From Pyrenopolyporus hunteri (taxonomy: Eukaryota; Ascomycota; Sordariomycetes; Xylariales; Hypoxylaceae): a stretch of DNA of 64,000 nucleotides. Position 1 is the stretch's first letter. Every line of letters starts with the position of its first letter. The stretch is taken from NCBI GenBank assembly GCA_902806595.1, contig CADCXC010000037.1:2852001-2916000 (forward strand). Direction: 5' to 3'. Shown here piece after piece: positions 11,401 to 20,923 of this stretch. The notes under the pieces are model-generated. The model did not search any database. It was not told the DNA's origin and worked only from the letters and a program-made list of their open reading frames with translations. The translations under genes were made by a program, and so were the position numbers.

Positions 11401-13339
11401 CAATACGGACGCCGAAGAGCTTGTGGAAATCGCACTTATCGAGGACGACGTGACAGCGGTCAGCATAGCAGAGAAATGGGCTCGGCTCGTACTCGCCTCC
11501 TCGGAAAAAGACACTCTGTGGTACGAGCGACTGGGCGACACGTACATGGATCTGAGAGCATATCCAGCCGCGGCCGCCAATTTCAGGGAGGCGATTAAGA
11601 TGCCCGATCCGAACTGGACGGCATTCCAAGGCCTAGCGGAGTGCCTCTGCGAACAGAATGATCTGCTCGAGGCCTGCTCTCAGATGAGGAAGGCCGAGGA
11701 AATGCTAGTGCAACTGGGAGACGCCGAAAAACCCGCACTACTCGACGTGCGGATGCGTCTCGCGAAGTGGTACACCAGCCTCCAGCGCCCCGACGACGCA
11801 CTGAGCTGCTGCGAGGCCGCGTACGAGCTATCCCCCGACAACACGCGGGTCCGCTGCATCGTGATGAGGCAGTACTTCAAGCACGGGCGGGAGCAAGAGG
11901 CCCAGAAGATCCTCGCCGAGGCGGCGTCCGCCAGCCCGAGCTCGCTCGGGGACCTGCTGGAGTTCATCGTCGACGAGGAGGAGGAGGAGGAGCCGTACCC
12001 GTCCTTCTTCTGGAAGATCGTGCGCAGCTGCCGGGCCGTGGGCTGCCTGGACGTGCTCATACGGGACCTCGAGACGGCCATAAGCGAGACCAAGGCCGAC
12101 GGGGACTACTTCTACATGTCCGTCTTCCTGCTGTACAAGGGGGTCGCGCTGCAGCACCTCGGGAAGACGGACGCGACGGCGGCGCGGCTCGCCCCAAGCT
12201 TCTGGGAGCAGTGCTGCCTGGTGGCGCGGGAGAACCTGACGTGGCGGTACGACCGGGTGCGGGTCCACGGGCGGGCGAGCCGGGTGCTCAGCGCGCACCA
12301 CTTCGAGAAGCTGCGGGAGAGCGCGGGGGACAAGGAGGGCAAGGGGAGGGACAAGAACGAGCGGCACCTGGCGGAGCTGGAGCGCCTGGTGGCGGAGCAG
12401 TACCAGATCAACCCGGGGCTGTCGGCGGCCAAGTCGTTCCTGGGCGCGTACTACACGGCGGAGGAGCGCGACCGGGCCAGGGCCCGCAAGGTCTTCCTGT
12501 CCGACATGGGCACCGCCTTCCGCATGCTGTCGGACGCCGAGTCCATCAACGACTGGGAGGGCTTCGCCATGCTGCTCGACATCATGATCTACTCGGGCGA
12601 CGAGCCCAACGCGCGCGCCGCCGGCTGGCAGCTGGCGCCCGCCGTGGTCAACGCCGACATCCTCGAGGCGCTCCTGCGGTCCGAGGGCCCGGCCTCCGTC
12701 GGGGAAACGGCCATCGCCGAGGTCCTGCGCGTCTTCGGCGCCGAGTGCCGCCCGGACGATAACCCCCAGAAGGCCATGGGCATCCTGATGGAGGGGGTGC
12801 GCAAGCTGGCTCTTATGGCTGCGGATGACGAACGTGAAAAGGAACTTGAAAAGGAACAGGAACAGGGACAGGAACCGGAACAAGAACACGAGCGCCCCCT
12901 GAAAGACCAATACAACACAGCCCTCGCGCTCCTGGAGCCGTACGACCTGCTCGTGAAGCAGGACTTCCAGTACACGTGCGACGAGTGCGAGGCGCAGCGG
13001 TGGGGGTTCGAGGAGGAGCTGTACCCGTGCCGGTTCTGCCACAACACGGGGTTCTGCCGGCCGTGCCTGGAGCGGCTGCGGGCGTCGGACCCGGACCTGT
13101 GGCACGTGTGCAGCCCGACGCACGACTGGCTGCGGCTGCCGCGGTGGGACGTGAGGCGGTACGTGCTGGCGTGCAGGCGGATCGTCGAGCTCGCCGTTCC
13201 TGACGGGGACGGGGAGAAGGTGGTGACTATGACGCTCGCCGAGTGGCTCGTTCGCCTGAGGGACGATTGGGGCCTGTCGAGTGAAGATTGGCCGGACTCG
13301 ATTTTTGTACAGCCGCTTGCCCGGAGTTCTCAGGAGTAG
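8414..13339 (+). CDS. NLR-like STAND protein: Goodbye - NACHT - TPR - Cys-rich tail
   Basis: Exons are 8414-8662, 8724-10349, 10485-11294 and 11348-13339, each a multiple of three, giving 1558 residues. The N-terminus (to about residue 140) matches the fungal STAND Goodbye domain, with LCFNALSLLLDVPK spanning the first splice junction. A P-loop GPPGSGKT sits at 321-328 in a NACHT NTPase. A winged-helix-like block (ISATITITNVNRTTIQRFLWDL) follows, then TPR-type helices (about 950-1290). A highly charged Glu/Gln/Lys linker precedes a tail with CxxC pairs (from Cys 1439: CDEC, CRFC, CRPC) that probably binds zinc. Such proteins are signal-transducing ATPases of fungal non-self response. The first intron uses a weak GTCAGA donor, but it restores the family motif. 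Exon 4 becomes very GC-rich after about 11,750, unlike the rest of the gene. The ligand and downstream effector are unknown. Confidence 0.92.
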
Positions 13340-14120
13340 GGTGTGTCTATGGATGACGGTGAGCTGGGTATAATTTATGGGAGTGTGTGCCTATATAAGG
13401 TTCTATTTAGGTAGGGCTGAGTACTTATACGGGACAGTGATGTTGGGAAGATAATAGTTTTTCGTGTAGGAATACCCACGGCCATGAGGCCGAATTGTAA
13501 ATATCTAAGCTCTCGACTCGGCGTAGTAAATATACCCTAATTTGAAGACCTCTGTTCTGGGTTGTGGAAATGTCATTTGTAGAACAAAGCTTATGCTTGA
13601 CGCGTGGACATACCCCTAATCCGATCATTCTAGGGGCGAATTCGAGATTCACTTGGATTCTTCGACTTTAGAATATACGTACCAAACAGGACCTTTTAGT
13701 TACTATCATCGTTCGTTTTGAAGGTTCTGCTAAAGGAGGCACAGAAGTCGGGTTGAACTTTGAGCAGATAGGCTATCTCGAGATACCTATCTAGGCCGAT
13801 AGATTATTAGCATCGTAGAGAACGGGCTCGCCTTGCTACAGGATAATGAGGACCTGGGAAACGTATATGGCTCACTCGCGATAGGCACACTGGATCAGGG
13901 AAAACATCACAGGGCAGTTGGAATACAAAGGAGACATCCACAATGCAATAATAGCAAAACCGCCTTGTAGATAGCATCGATCTAATTAGCTACCTGACCT
14001 AAAGAAGCCAACCAACTCCAACATTGACCCCTGGTATGACCGCCCGGAACGCCGTCGTCCATGATTGCAAGCATCGCACTTTTACTGATATAGTACAGAC
14101 GAAGAGAGTATGAAACTTGT
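13340..14120. other. Convergent 3' intergenic region
   Basis: The NLR gene and NOP58 converge on these 781 bp, which should hold both 3' UTRs. The sequence is AT-rich and no reading frame or RNA gene is supported. Confidence 0.6.
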
Positions 14121-16216
14121 CTATGAAGACTTCTCCTTCTTCGACTTCTTCTTACTCTTCTTCTCCGTGTTCTCTTCTGCGTGCTTTCGCTTCTTGTTTG
14201 AGGTTTCAGTTGCGGCCTCGGGCTCGGCTTCGGCGGCCTTTGCCTCTGCCTTCTTCAGCTTCTTCAGCTCCCTCTTGCCGACGACCCGCAGCGTTCCATC
14301 GGGGTCCATCTTCACATCACCGCGCTCGTACTTGCGCTTGAACTTGGTCACTGAGATACCGGCCTCTTCCGCTAGTCGGGCGTAGTCGGCATCGGAGAGC
14401 TTAGCGGGTCGCGTAGGGGTGGCTTCGGCGGTTCCATTGGCCTTCTTCTTACTCTTGTCTTTCTTTTCCGAGTGCTTTTCCTCATGTTCCGACTTCTTTG
14501 ACTTTTTCGGTGTCTTTTGCTTGGATTTGGCTATTCGCTCGTTAGATAATGCCACTACGCGCCGATGCCCATCAAAGGAGGGAGGTGGGGTTTGGTTACT
14601 TACCGCTTGCTGCGTCTTTCATCTCAACATCTGAATCTTCATCAGATTCCTCATCGCTCTCACCATCCTTCATTGGGGTGTCTTCAACTTCCTGGATCAG
14701 CGGCTTGCTCTTTTTGGCCGAGGTAGCAACAGCATCCGCATCGGCGTTGTAATTTCGTGTTGATTTGACCTCAAATTTGGAGGGCGTAGCACCATTCGGG
14801 GCAATCGTGGTGCCCTTGGATATCAAAGGCTTGCCTTCTAGTCGGCGCAGCTTATCTTCGAGTAACGCACGTAGCCGAATGCCCATGTCGGCTCTGTCCT
14901 CGTCGTCCACAGGAATATCCTCGCCATCTGCACCCTCGGTGCTCAGCTCGGAGAGGGCATCCACACGTAGACATAGAGCAGCCTTGGCGGAGAGCGTACG
15001 GGCAATCTTGCCCTTGTTCTTGCCGCTCGCCTGCCCAACAAGAGACGAATGGTAAATGAGACCGTACTTGGGCGTATCGTGCTTGGTCTTCAGGGCACGG
15101 AAAAGGGCCTTCTCTGCACCTAGAATCTGGATGGTACTGCCAGGGCTTTTGGCCAACTTCATGAGAGAACCGGTGTGGGCAATAAGGCGGGCACCGACTA
15201 GTTCGCCCAGCAGCTCAGTCAAGTTGGGAGCAATCGCCTTCATACGCGATGTCAGGTACTGCGACAGCTGTTGTCGGTACTCCGTGAAGCTGATCACCTG
15301 CTCGGCAAGGAGCTTAATATTTTCCAAGTCAAATTCGAGGATCTCGGTACCCATGCTAACTTCGGCGGCTGCCTTCACTCGTGCTTCGATGTCCTCGGGC
15401 AGAATTTCGGAAAAGTCAGTGTTGGGGGCGTTCTCTCGCGTTCCCATGACGAGGATGATGCGAGCATAGGCAAGGTTGTCGTTGACAATGCGATCCAGCT
15501 CAGGGAAATGCCAGCCGTACCACTCCTTGACACGCATGGCATAGTTGTTCAACTCCTTGTCTAGATCGTCGAGAAGCTTGATAGCCTGAACAATCATAAC
15601 ATCCACCTTATCGGGGGAGAACTTCAGCTTGTGACGGGAGATGGAGTGCGACAGGGCGAGTGCCATGTTTCCTAGATAATCACTATCAAGTTCGGGGAAG
15701 AGTTCAGGGAGGTAGGTCTTGATGGCGCGGAAGAGTTCATTGGTAGATGAATCGGACACTGGAGTAATGTTCAACTGGGGTAGGATGTTGATCGCGGAGC
15801 CCAGCTTAGGATCGGCAACAGCAAGCGAGGCCTTTCGTTCCTCCTTAATGTCGTCGAGTAGGTTCTGTAGCATCGGGGTGACTTTGCCTTCTGTGAGGGC
15901 AGTGTATTCGCTCAAGGCCTGTGCCGAGTCCTCGAACTTGACCATCTTCTTGAGTGACAACCTACGGGAAGCCGATGAGCACGCGCCGTTGGTCAATTAA
16001 GAACAGTTTTAGCACGGTAGACTCACATGGAATTAATAGCTTCAGCGCTCGACAGCTGCTTCTCGATGCCATCTCGTGACAACAACTTCTTGTCCTTTGC
16101 CTTGAACAGGCCGTAGCTATTATCGCGTTAGTCGTACTGCTCGGCGTCGATGCGCACGAGAATTGAAATGTTAACACTCACCCCGCAGGGGTCTCTGCCA
16201 AAACGAAGAGAGGCAT
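14121..16216 (-). CDS. NOP58: Nucleolar protein 58, box C/D snoRNP core component
   Basis: Exons in transcript order are 16216-16182, 16116-16027, 15961-14604 and 14530-14121, giving 630 residues. The start MPLFVLAETPAG lies in a 35-nt first exon. All three introns have GTGAGT or GTAAGT donors, and each junction restores family sequence (PAG-YGLF, INSM-LSLKK, ASA-KSK). The N-terminal NOP5 region leads into the NOSIC and Nop domains, with GAEKALFRALKT and PKYGLIYHS-LVGQ in the RNA/Snu13-binding part. An acidic patch (SDEESDEDSD) and a Lys-rich KKKSKKEKSS tail end the protein. Nop58 pairs with Nop56 and fibrillarin to guide 2'-O-methylation of rRNA in the nucleolus. It is divergent from VMA6, with 481 bp between the two start codons. 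Confidence 0.97.
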
Positions 16217-16697
16217 GGTTGCAGGAGTATTGAAACTGGGTTGGGTGTGATCCTGCAGAGCTCTCCTCGCGACAGCTGGACTTTGGTGTTAAAGGTTTGG
16301 GGAAATGTTGAGAGCTTCGACTTGTGTAAAATTTTATTTGAACTTGCGTCGAGAGAAGGGAAAAAAAAAAGGAAAGCTACCACAGAAAAGTGGGACTAAA
16401 GAGTGTGGGCGCCACTCACAGGACGGCTTAGTGCTGGTACCCTTCATTAAATGAATAATAGATACTCTCTGATTTGAATTGAAAGCTTATCGTAATCTCT
16501 TACTGCCAGTATGTCATTATGCCATATAAGGCACCCACCTTCAAGCTTCCATTCTAGGTTACAGCGCATTGATGCAGCTAGCGTCCGCGTAGGTACCGAC
16601 TTGAACCAAGCTCAGCGAACAACATCACTACCAAACTACCACTCTTTAAGAGATACATGCATCCTTCCATCAACCACTAAGCAGCATACAAACCAAT
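16217..16697. other. Divergent promoter region NOP58 / VMA6
   Basis: These 481 bp separate two start codons on opposite strands, so both promoters and 5' UTRs must lie here. An A-run at about 16361-16372 (pyrimidine-rich on the NOP58 strand) is visible. No TATA box stands out. Confidence 0.6.
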
Positions 16698-17998
16698 ATG
16701 GAGGGCCTTTTCTTCAACGTCAACAACGGGTAAGTTTGAAGGTTTATAGAGTACATCCTGTTGCATTATTCTTAGCTAAAACGATTCTATATAGTTACAT
16801 TGAGGGCATTGTACGGGGGTACAGGAATGGCCTTCTCACTGGTGCTAACTACTCTAACCTGACACAATGCGAGACCATCGACGGTATGCGCCTCATATTA
16901 GCACATGAATATCTACCGGCACATCTAATTGATTCGGCCAGATCTCAAGCTGCAGCTTGGCCCTGCTTACGGCGATTTCCTCGCCTCCCTCCCTCCGAAC
17001 CCGTCCACCTCTAGCCTCGCCGCCAAAACCACCGACAAGCTCGTCTCCGAGTTCCGCTACGTCCGCGCAAACGCCGTAGGATCCCTCGCACAGTTCCTAG
17101 ATTACCTGACGTACGGCTACATGATCGACAACGTAGCCCTGCTCATCACCGGCACCCTACACGAACGAGACACCCGCGAGCTGCTGGACCGATGCCACCC
17201 GCTGGGCTGGTTCGAGACGATGCCCGTCCTCTGCGTCGCGACCAACATCGAGGAGCTGTACAACAGCGTGCTGATCGAGACGCCGCTGGCGCCGTACTTC
17301 AAGGGCAGCCTGAGCCACCAGGACCTAGACGAGCTGAACATCGAGATCGTGCGGAACACGCTCTACAAGAACTACCTGGAGGACTTCTACAACTTCGTCA
17401 ACACGCACCCGGACATCGCCGGCACGCCCACGTCCGAGGTTATGAGCGAGATACTAGAGTTCGAGGCCGACCGCCGGGCCATCAACATCACGCTGAACTC
17501 CTTCGGCACCGAGCTGAGCAAGTCGGACCGTAAGAAGCTGTACCCTAACTTCGGCCGGCTCTACCCCGAGGGCACGCTGATGCTATCGCGGTCCGACGAC
17601 TTCGAGGGCGTGAGGCTGGCTGTCGACGGCGTCGCCGATTATAAGAGCTTCTTTGACGCCGCGGGCTTAGGCGGTGGCCCGTCCGGACCGGGCAACATGG
17701 CTGGCGGAGCGGGGGGCAACGAGAGGAGCCTGGAGGATATGTTCTACCAGAAGGAGATGGAGATCTCCAAGAGCGCCTTCACGAGACAATTCACGTACGC
17801 CATCGTGTACGCGTGGGTGAAGCTAAGGGAGCAGGTAAGTCAGCCGGGATATACCTATCCATCCCCCCCTTCTAAAGCCTTATATCTGGTCCTGGTTTCT
17901 AACCCCTTTACTAGGAAATCCGTAATATCACGTGGATCGCCGAATGCATAGCGCAGAACCAGAAGGAGAGGATCAACAACTATATCAGCGTGTTCTAA
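16698..17998 (+). CDS. VMA6: V-type proton ATPase subunit d
   Basis: Exons are 16698-16729, 16795-16883, 16942-17834 and 17915-17998, giving 365 residues. The start is MEGLFFNVNNG on a 32-nt first exon. Junctions restore NNG-YIEGIVRGYR, CETID-DLKLQL and LREQ-EIRNITWIAECIAQNQ, all family sequence. Subunit d sits on the membrane Vo sector, atop the c-ring, and links it to the central stalk during vacuolar and endosomal acidification. Length fits the family (about 345-365), except for a glycine-rich insertion (GGGPSGPGNMAGGAGGNE) near residue 280, before the conserved C-terminal helix. Exon 3 is markedly GC-rich at third positions compared with flanking DNA. It shares an upstream region with NOP58 and converges on the uS15m gene. 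Confidence 0.96.
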
Positions 17999-18337
17999 TT
18001 TTTCCCGCGCGCATTTTCATAGTTTGCTCTTCACTCTCTTCAGCACTCTCTGTAGAACTATAACTAATGGATGGGATACCAAGGAAATAGCATTCAAGCT
18101 GCGATTGTCACGGAATTTTTCTGTTTTATTTTCTTTTCCTTTTTTTTCTCTTGTCAAGACAGGCGCTAGGCTGATGGACAGACAGTTTTAGAGAGCTCTC
18201 GCGTTCTTCGAAAGGCCGCTGGTGTTTTTTGTATTTGTACATAAGCACATCATATTACAGAGTATGCATCTAGGCTGCCTATATGAGACACTCTAAATAG
18301 CCGTGCCGGCCACATACTTTTCTTTTTTTCTTCACTT
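17999..18337. other. Convergent 3' region VMA6 / uS15m
   Basis: These 339 bp hold both 3' UTRs. A T-rich tract (about 18,118-18,152) and the AT-rich stretch near the uS15m stop are the only structures seen. Confidence 0.55.
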
Positions 18338-19353
18338 CTATAAGCTGATCTGGTCTTGCCAAGTCGCAGGACTGAGACCCAGGGTCTCTATCATATGCTT
18401 CCACCTGTCGCTTCCCCTCTCCTTCCTGTTCATGTACTGCAGCAGCTTCTGCCGTCGGTGAAGCAACAGTCTTAGATCTCGCTTACCCACCTTGTCCTTG
18501 TAACCCCTCCCCTTTTCCAATTCGTTGGCCAGGGCCCTGATCTTGGCCGTCAGGATGGCGATCTGAACTTCACTGCTTCCCGTGTCAGGACCGCCCCGCA
18601 CAGGCTTCTCTTCCCTCTCCTGGCCCCGAGAAAGCGCCTTGGGCCGTAGGAAAGTATCCGTCTCGTGCCGCCCAAACGTCTCTATGCACCGCCGGATGTT
18701 GGCGTGCAGCCTGTCCTTCGCGGAGCCGTTGTCCATGTGCGTGATGCGCTTCAGGGCCTCGACGGCCTTGGCGTGCTTCTGCTCGTGGGCCTCGAGCTGC
18801 TTCTCGAGCTCTTCGGAGCCGGCGGGCGCGGTCGCCGACTCCATGGGTTTGGTCAGGATGTAGGCGGTCTCGACGGCGGATTCCAGCTCGCTCTTGTCGA
18901 TGAGGTTGTTGAAGATGTGCGGCGAGGTGGGCAGCTCGTGCGGCTCCTCTAGGGGGTTCCCGTCGTCGTCGACGGGGGGCGTGGACAGCGGCGCCTGGCC
19001 GGCGGAGTCGAAGGACTCGACGAAGGGCGTGGGCAGGCCGCGGATGGGATCGCCGTATTGCGCGGCCCTAATGGCTTCGATCTCCTCGCGCCTCTTGAGG
19101 TGGGTGGCCTTGCGCTGCTGCATCTGGGCCCATCGGTAGGGGTCCTGCTTCGCCAGGCGCTTCTTCTCCTTTTGCGACAGAGAGGCGGTTTGTGTGATGG
19201 GGAGGAGAGAGGGTGTGGTGGATGGTTTTACGGCCGGCCGTAGGCATACTGGTAGGCAATTGTTAGTCAATGACTATATTTGGAGTAAGAGGAGACTCTA
19301 TCATTACGGGAGAATGTGCCTAGGCGCTGCACGCCTGGTATTCGGGGCGGCAT
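18338..19353 (-). CDS. MRPS28: Mitochondrial small-subunit ribosomal protein uS15m
   Basis: Exons in transcript order are 19353-19308 and 19248-18338, giving 318 residues. The start MPPRIPGVQRLGTFS and the joined LCLRPAVKPSTTPS form a basic, hydroxylated N-terminus like a mitochondrial targeting peptide. The 59-bp intron has a GTAATG donor, a TGACTAAC branch site and a CAG acceptor. The S15 domain is at the C-terminus (about 235-318), with DTGSSEVQIAILTAKI, a GKRDLRLLLHRRQKLLQYM helix and GLSPATWQDQISL at the end. The long N-terminal extension is typical of fungal mitochondrial uS15. It binds the small-subunit rRNA in the mitoribosome. It is divergent from the cytosolic RPS0 gene, with 538 bp between starts. 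Confidence 0.94.
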
Positions 19354-19891
19354 GGCGGCGTTCGTTTTGGGGGAGTTGAACTGGTAGGAATAAATTCAAC
19401 TTCAACTTTTAGCAGCCGATCCACTTAATTGTCCGACCTGCGAGATGCAGGGTGGGACGAGATTACATAAGACAGTCCGGGCCTCCAATTCCGAGGTCCA
19501 CTTCCATCTTCATTTTCGCGGAATGGATTAATACCTGGACCGGCCTACGTAATCTGATAGGTACATAGGTACCTACCTACCTACTACCTATCACTGAACC
19601 GCAGGCGCGCTTATCTAAAACCTTCAAAAGTGCATGCACCTCCCAGCAGCTAAACTATCTAGATCGGGTCTAGCGTCTCCAAGCCCTAAGCTCGCACCAA
19701 ATCACAATTCATCGGCAGCTCAAATCTAAGCGCGAACTTTTTTCCAACGCCGGGAACTTTCCACCATCTCGACCATCTCGACAAAAGACGATCGCGCAAC
19801 GCATCTTGACGCAACTCTACTTCCTCACCCTCATTTGCTCCTTTTTCGCCAATTCCCCCAAATAGTTGCGAGTTGCCCGTTATCAGTCAAG
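19354..19891. other. Divergent promoter region uS15m / RPS0
   Basis: These 538 bp lie between two ribosomal-protein genes of different compartments. Visible elements are a cluster of ACCTACCT units (about 19,568-19,590) and a long pyrimidine-rich leader just upstream of RPS0 (about 19,800-19,860), the kind of tract common before fungal ribosomal-protein genes. Confidence 0.55.
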
Positions 19892-20923
19892 ATGGCGCCC
19901 TCAAACCTCCCCGCCTCCATGCACGCGACGTCCCAGGACATCGAGATGCTCCTGGCCGCCCAGTCCCATCTCGGTTCCAAGAACCTGCAGGTTCACATGG
20001 AGCCTTACCTCTGGAAGACCCGCGCCGACGGTGTTAATGTTATTAACATCGGTAAGACCTGGTATGTTCTATGCTCTACGCCCTATAGCTTTAAAATTGC
20101 TCGGTGCAATTTATAAGAATACCAATTGACCTTTTTTCGCTACAGGGAGAAGATCGTCCTGGCCGCTCGAATTATCGCTGCCGTTGACAACCCCGCCGAC
20201 ATCTGTGTGATCTCCGCCCGTCCTTATGGCCAGCGTGCTGTCCTCAAGTTCGCCGCCCACACCGGTGCCGTTGCCATCGCCGGTCGATTCACCCCCGGTT
20301 CCTTCACCAACTACATCACCCGATCGTTCAAGGAGCCCCGCCTAATCGTCGTCACGGACCCCCGCACCGACGCCCAGGCCATCAAGGAGGCTTCCTACGT
20401 CAACATCCCCGTCATCGGCCTCTGCGATACCGACTCTCCCACCGAGTACGTCGACGTTGCCATCCCCACCAACAACAAGGGTCGTCACGCCATTGGCTGC
20501 GTGTGGTGGATGCTTGCCCGTGAGGTCCTCCGCATCCGCGGCACCATCGCTACCCGCGACACCCCCTGGGACGTCATGGTTGATCTTTACTTCTGTATGT
20601 TACTCCTATTTGGGAAAACCCCCATTATATATCAATCTGGATAAGACACACTAACACAATTCCCTACAGACCGCGACCCCGAAGCCGAGGCCGAGGAGAA
20701 GGTCGAGGAGGAGAAGCTGCCTGGCGCCGAGGAGGTTGGTCCCGCCGCCATCGAGACCGGCACTTTCGCTACTGCTGGTGCCGACTGGGAGGCTGCTCCG
20801 GCTGGCTTCGCTGCTGCTCAGGCTGGCGGCTGGGACGGCCAGACGGACGAGTGGGCCAACGCCACCGGTGCTCCTCCGGCCGGTGAGTGGGGCGCTACCG
20901 ACGCCAAGGACAGCCAGTGGTAG
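19892..20923 (+). CDS. RPS0: Cytosolic 40S ribosomal protein S0 (uS2)
   Basis: Exons are 19892-20061, 20146-20594 and 20670-20923, giving 290 residues. The start MAPSNLPASMHATSQDIEML is preceded by AAG, a good fungal context. Introns have GTATGT donors and CTACAG acceptors; the junctions restore IGKTW-EKIVLAARIIA and DLYFY-RDPEAEAEE. The uS2 fold covers residues 10-210, with the hallmark segments ISARPYGQRAVLKFAAHTGA, RLIVVTDPRTD and WWMLAREVLRIRGTI. The tail is acidic and then Ala/Gly/Trp-rich, as usual for eukaryotic S0/SA. It is needed for 20S pre-rRNA processing and 40S assembly. Codon use is strongly C-ending, in keeping with high expression. Confidence 0.98.

Noticed and set aside
11828..13123. 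431-codon open frame on the minus strand, and a 331-codon plus-strand frame at 11767-12762
   Set aside because: Both are shadows of the GC-rich exon 4 of the NLR gene. The translations are Arg/Ala/Gly/Leu-rich with no domain, and the true frame carries TPR and CxxC motifs continuous with the rest of the gene.
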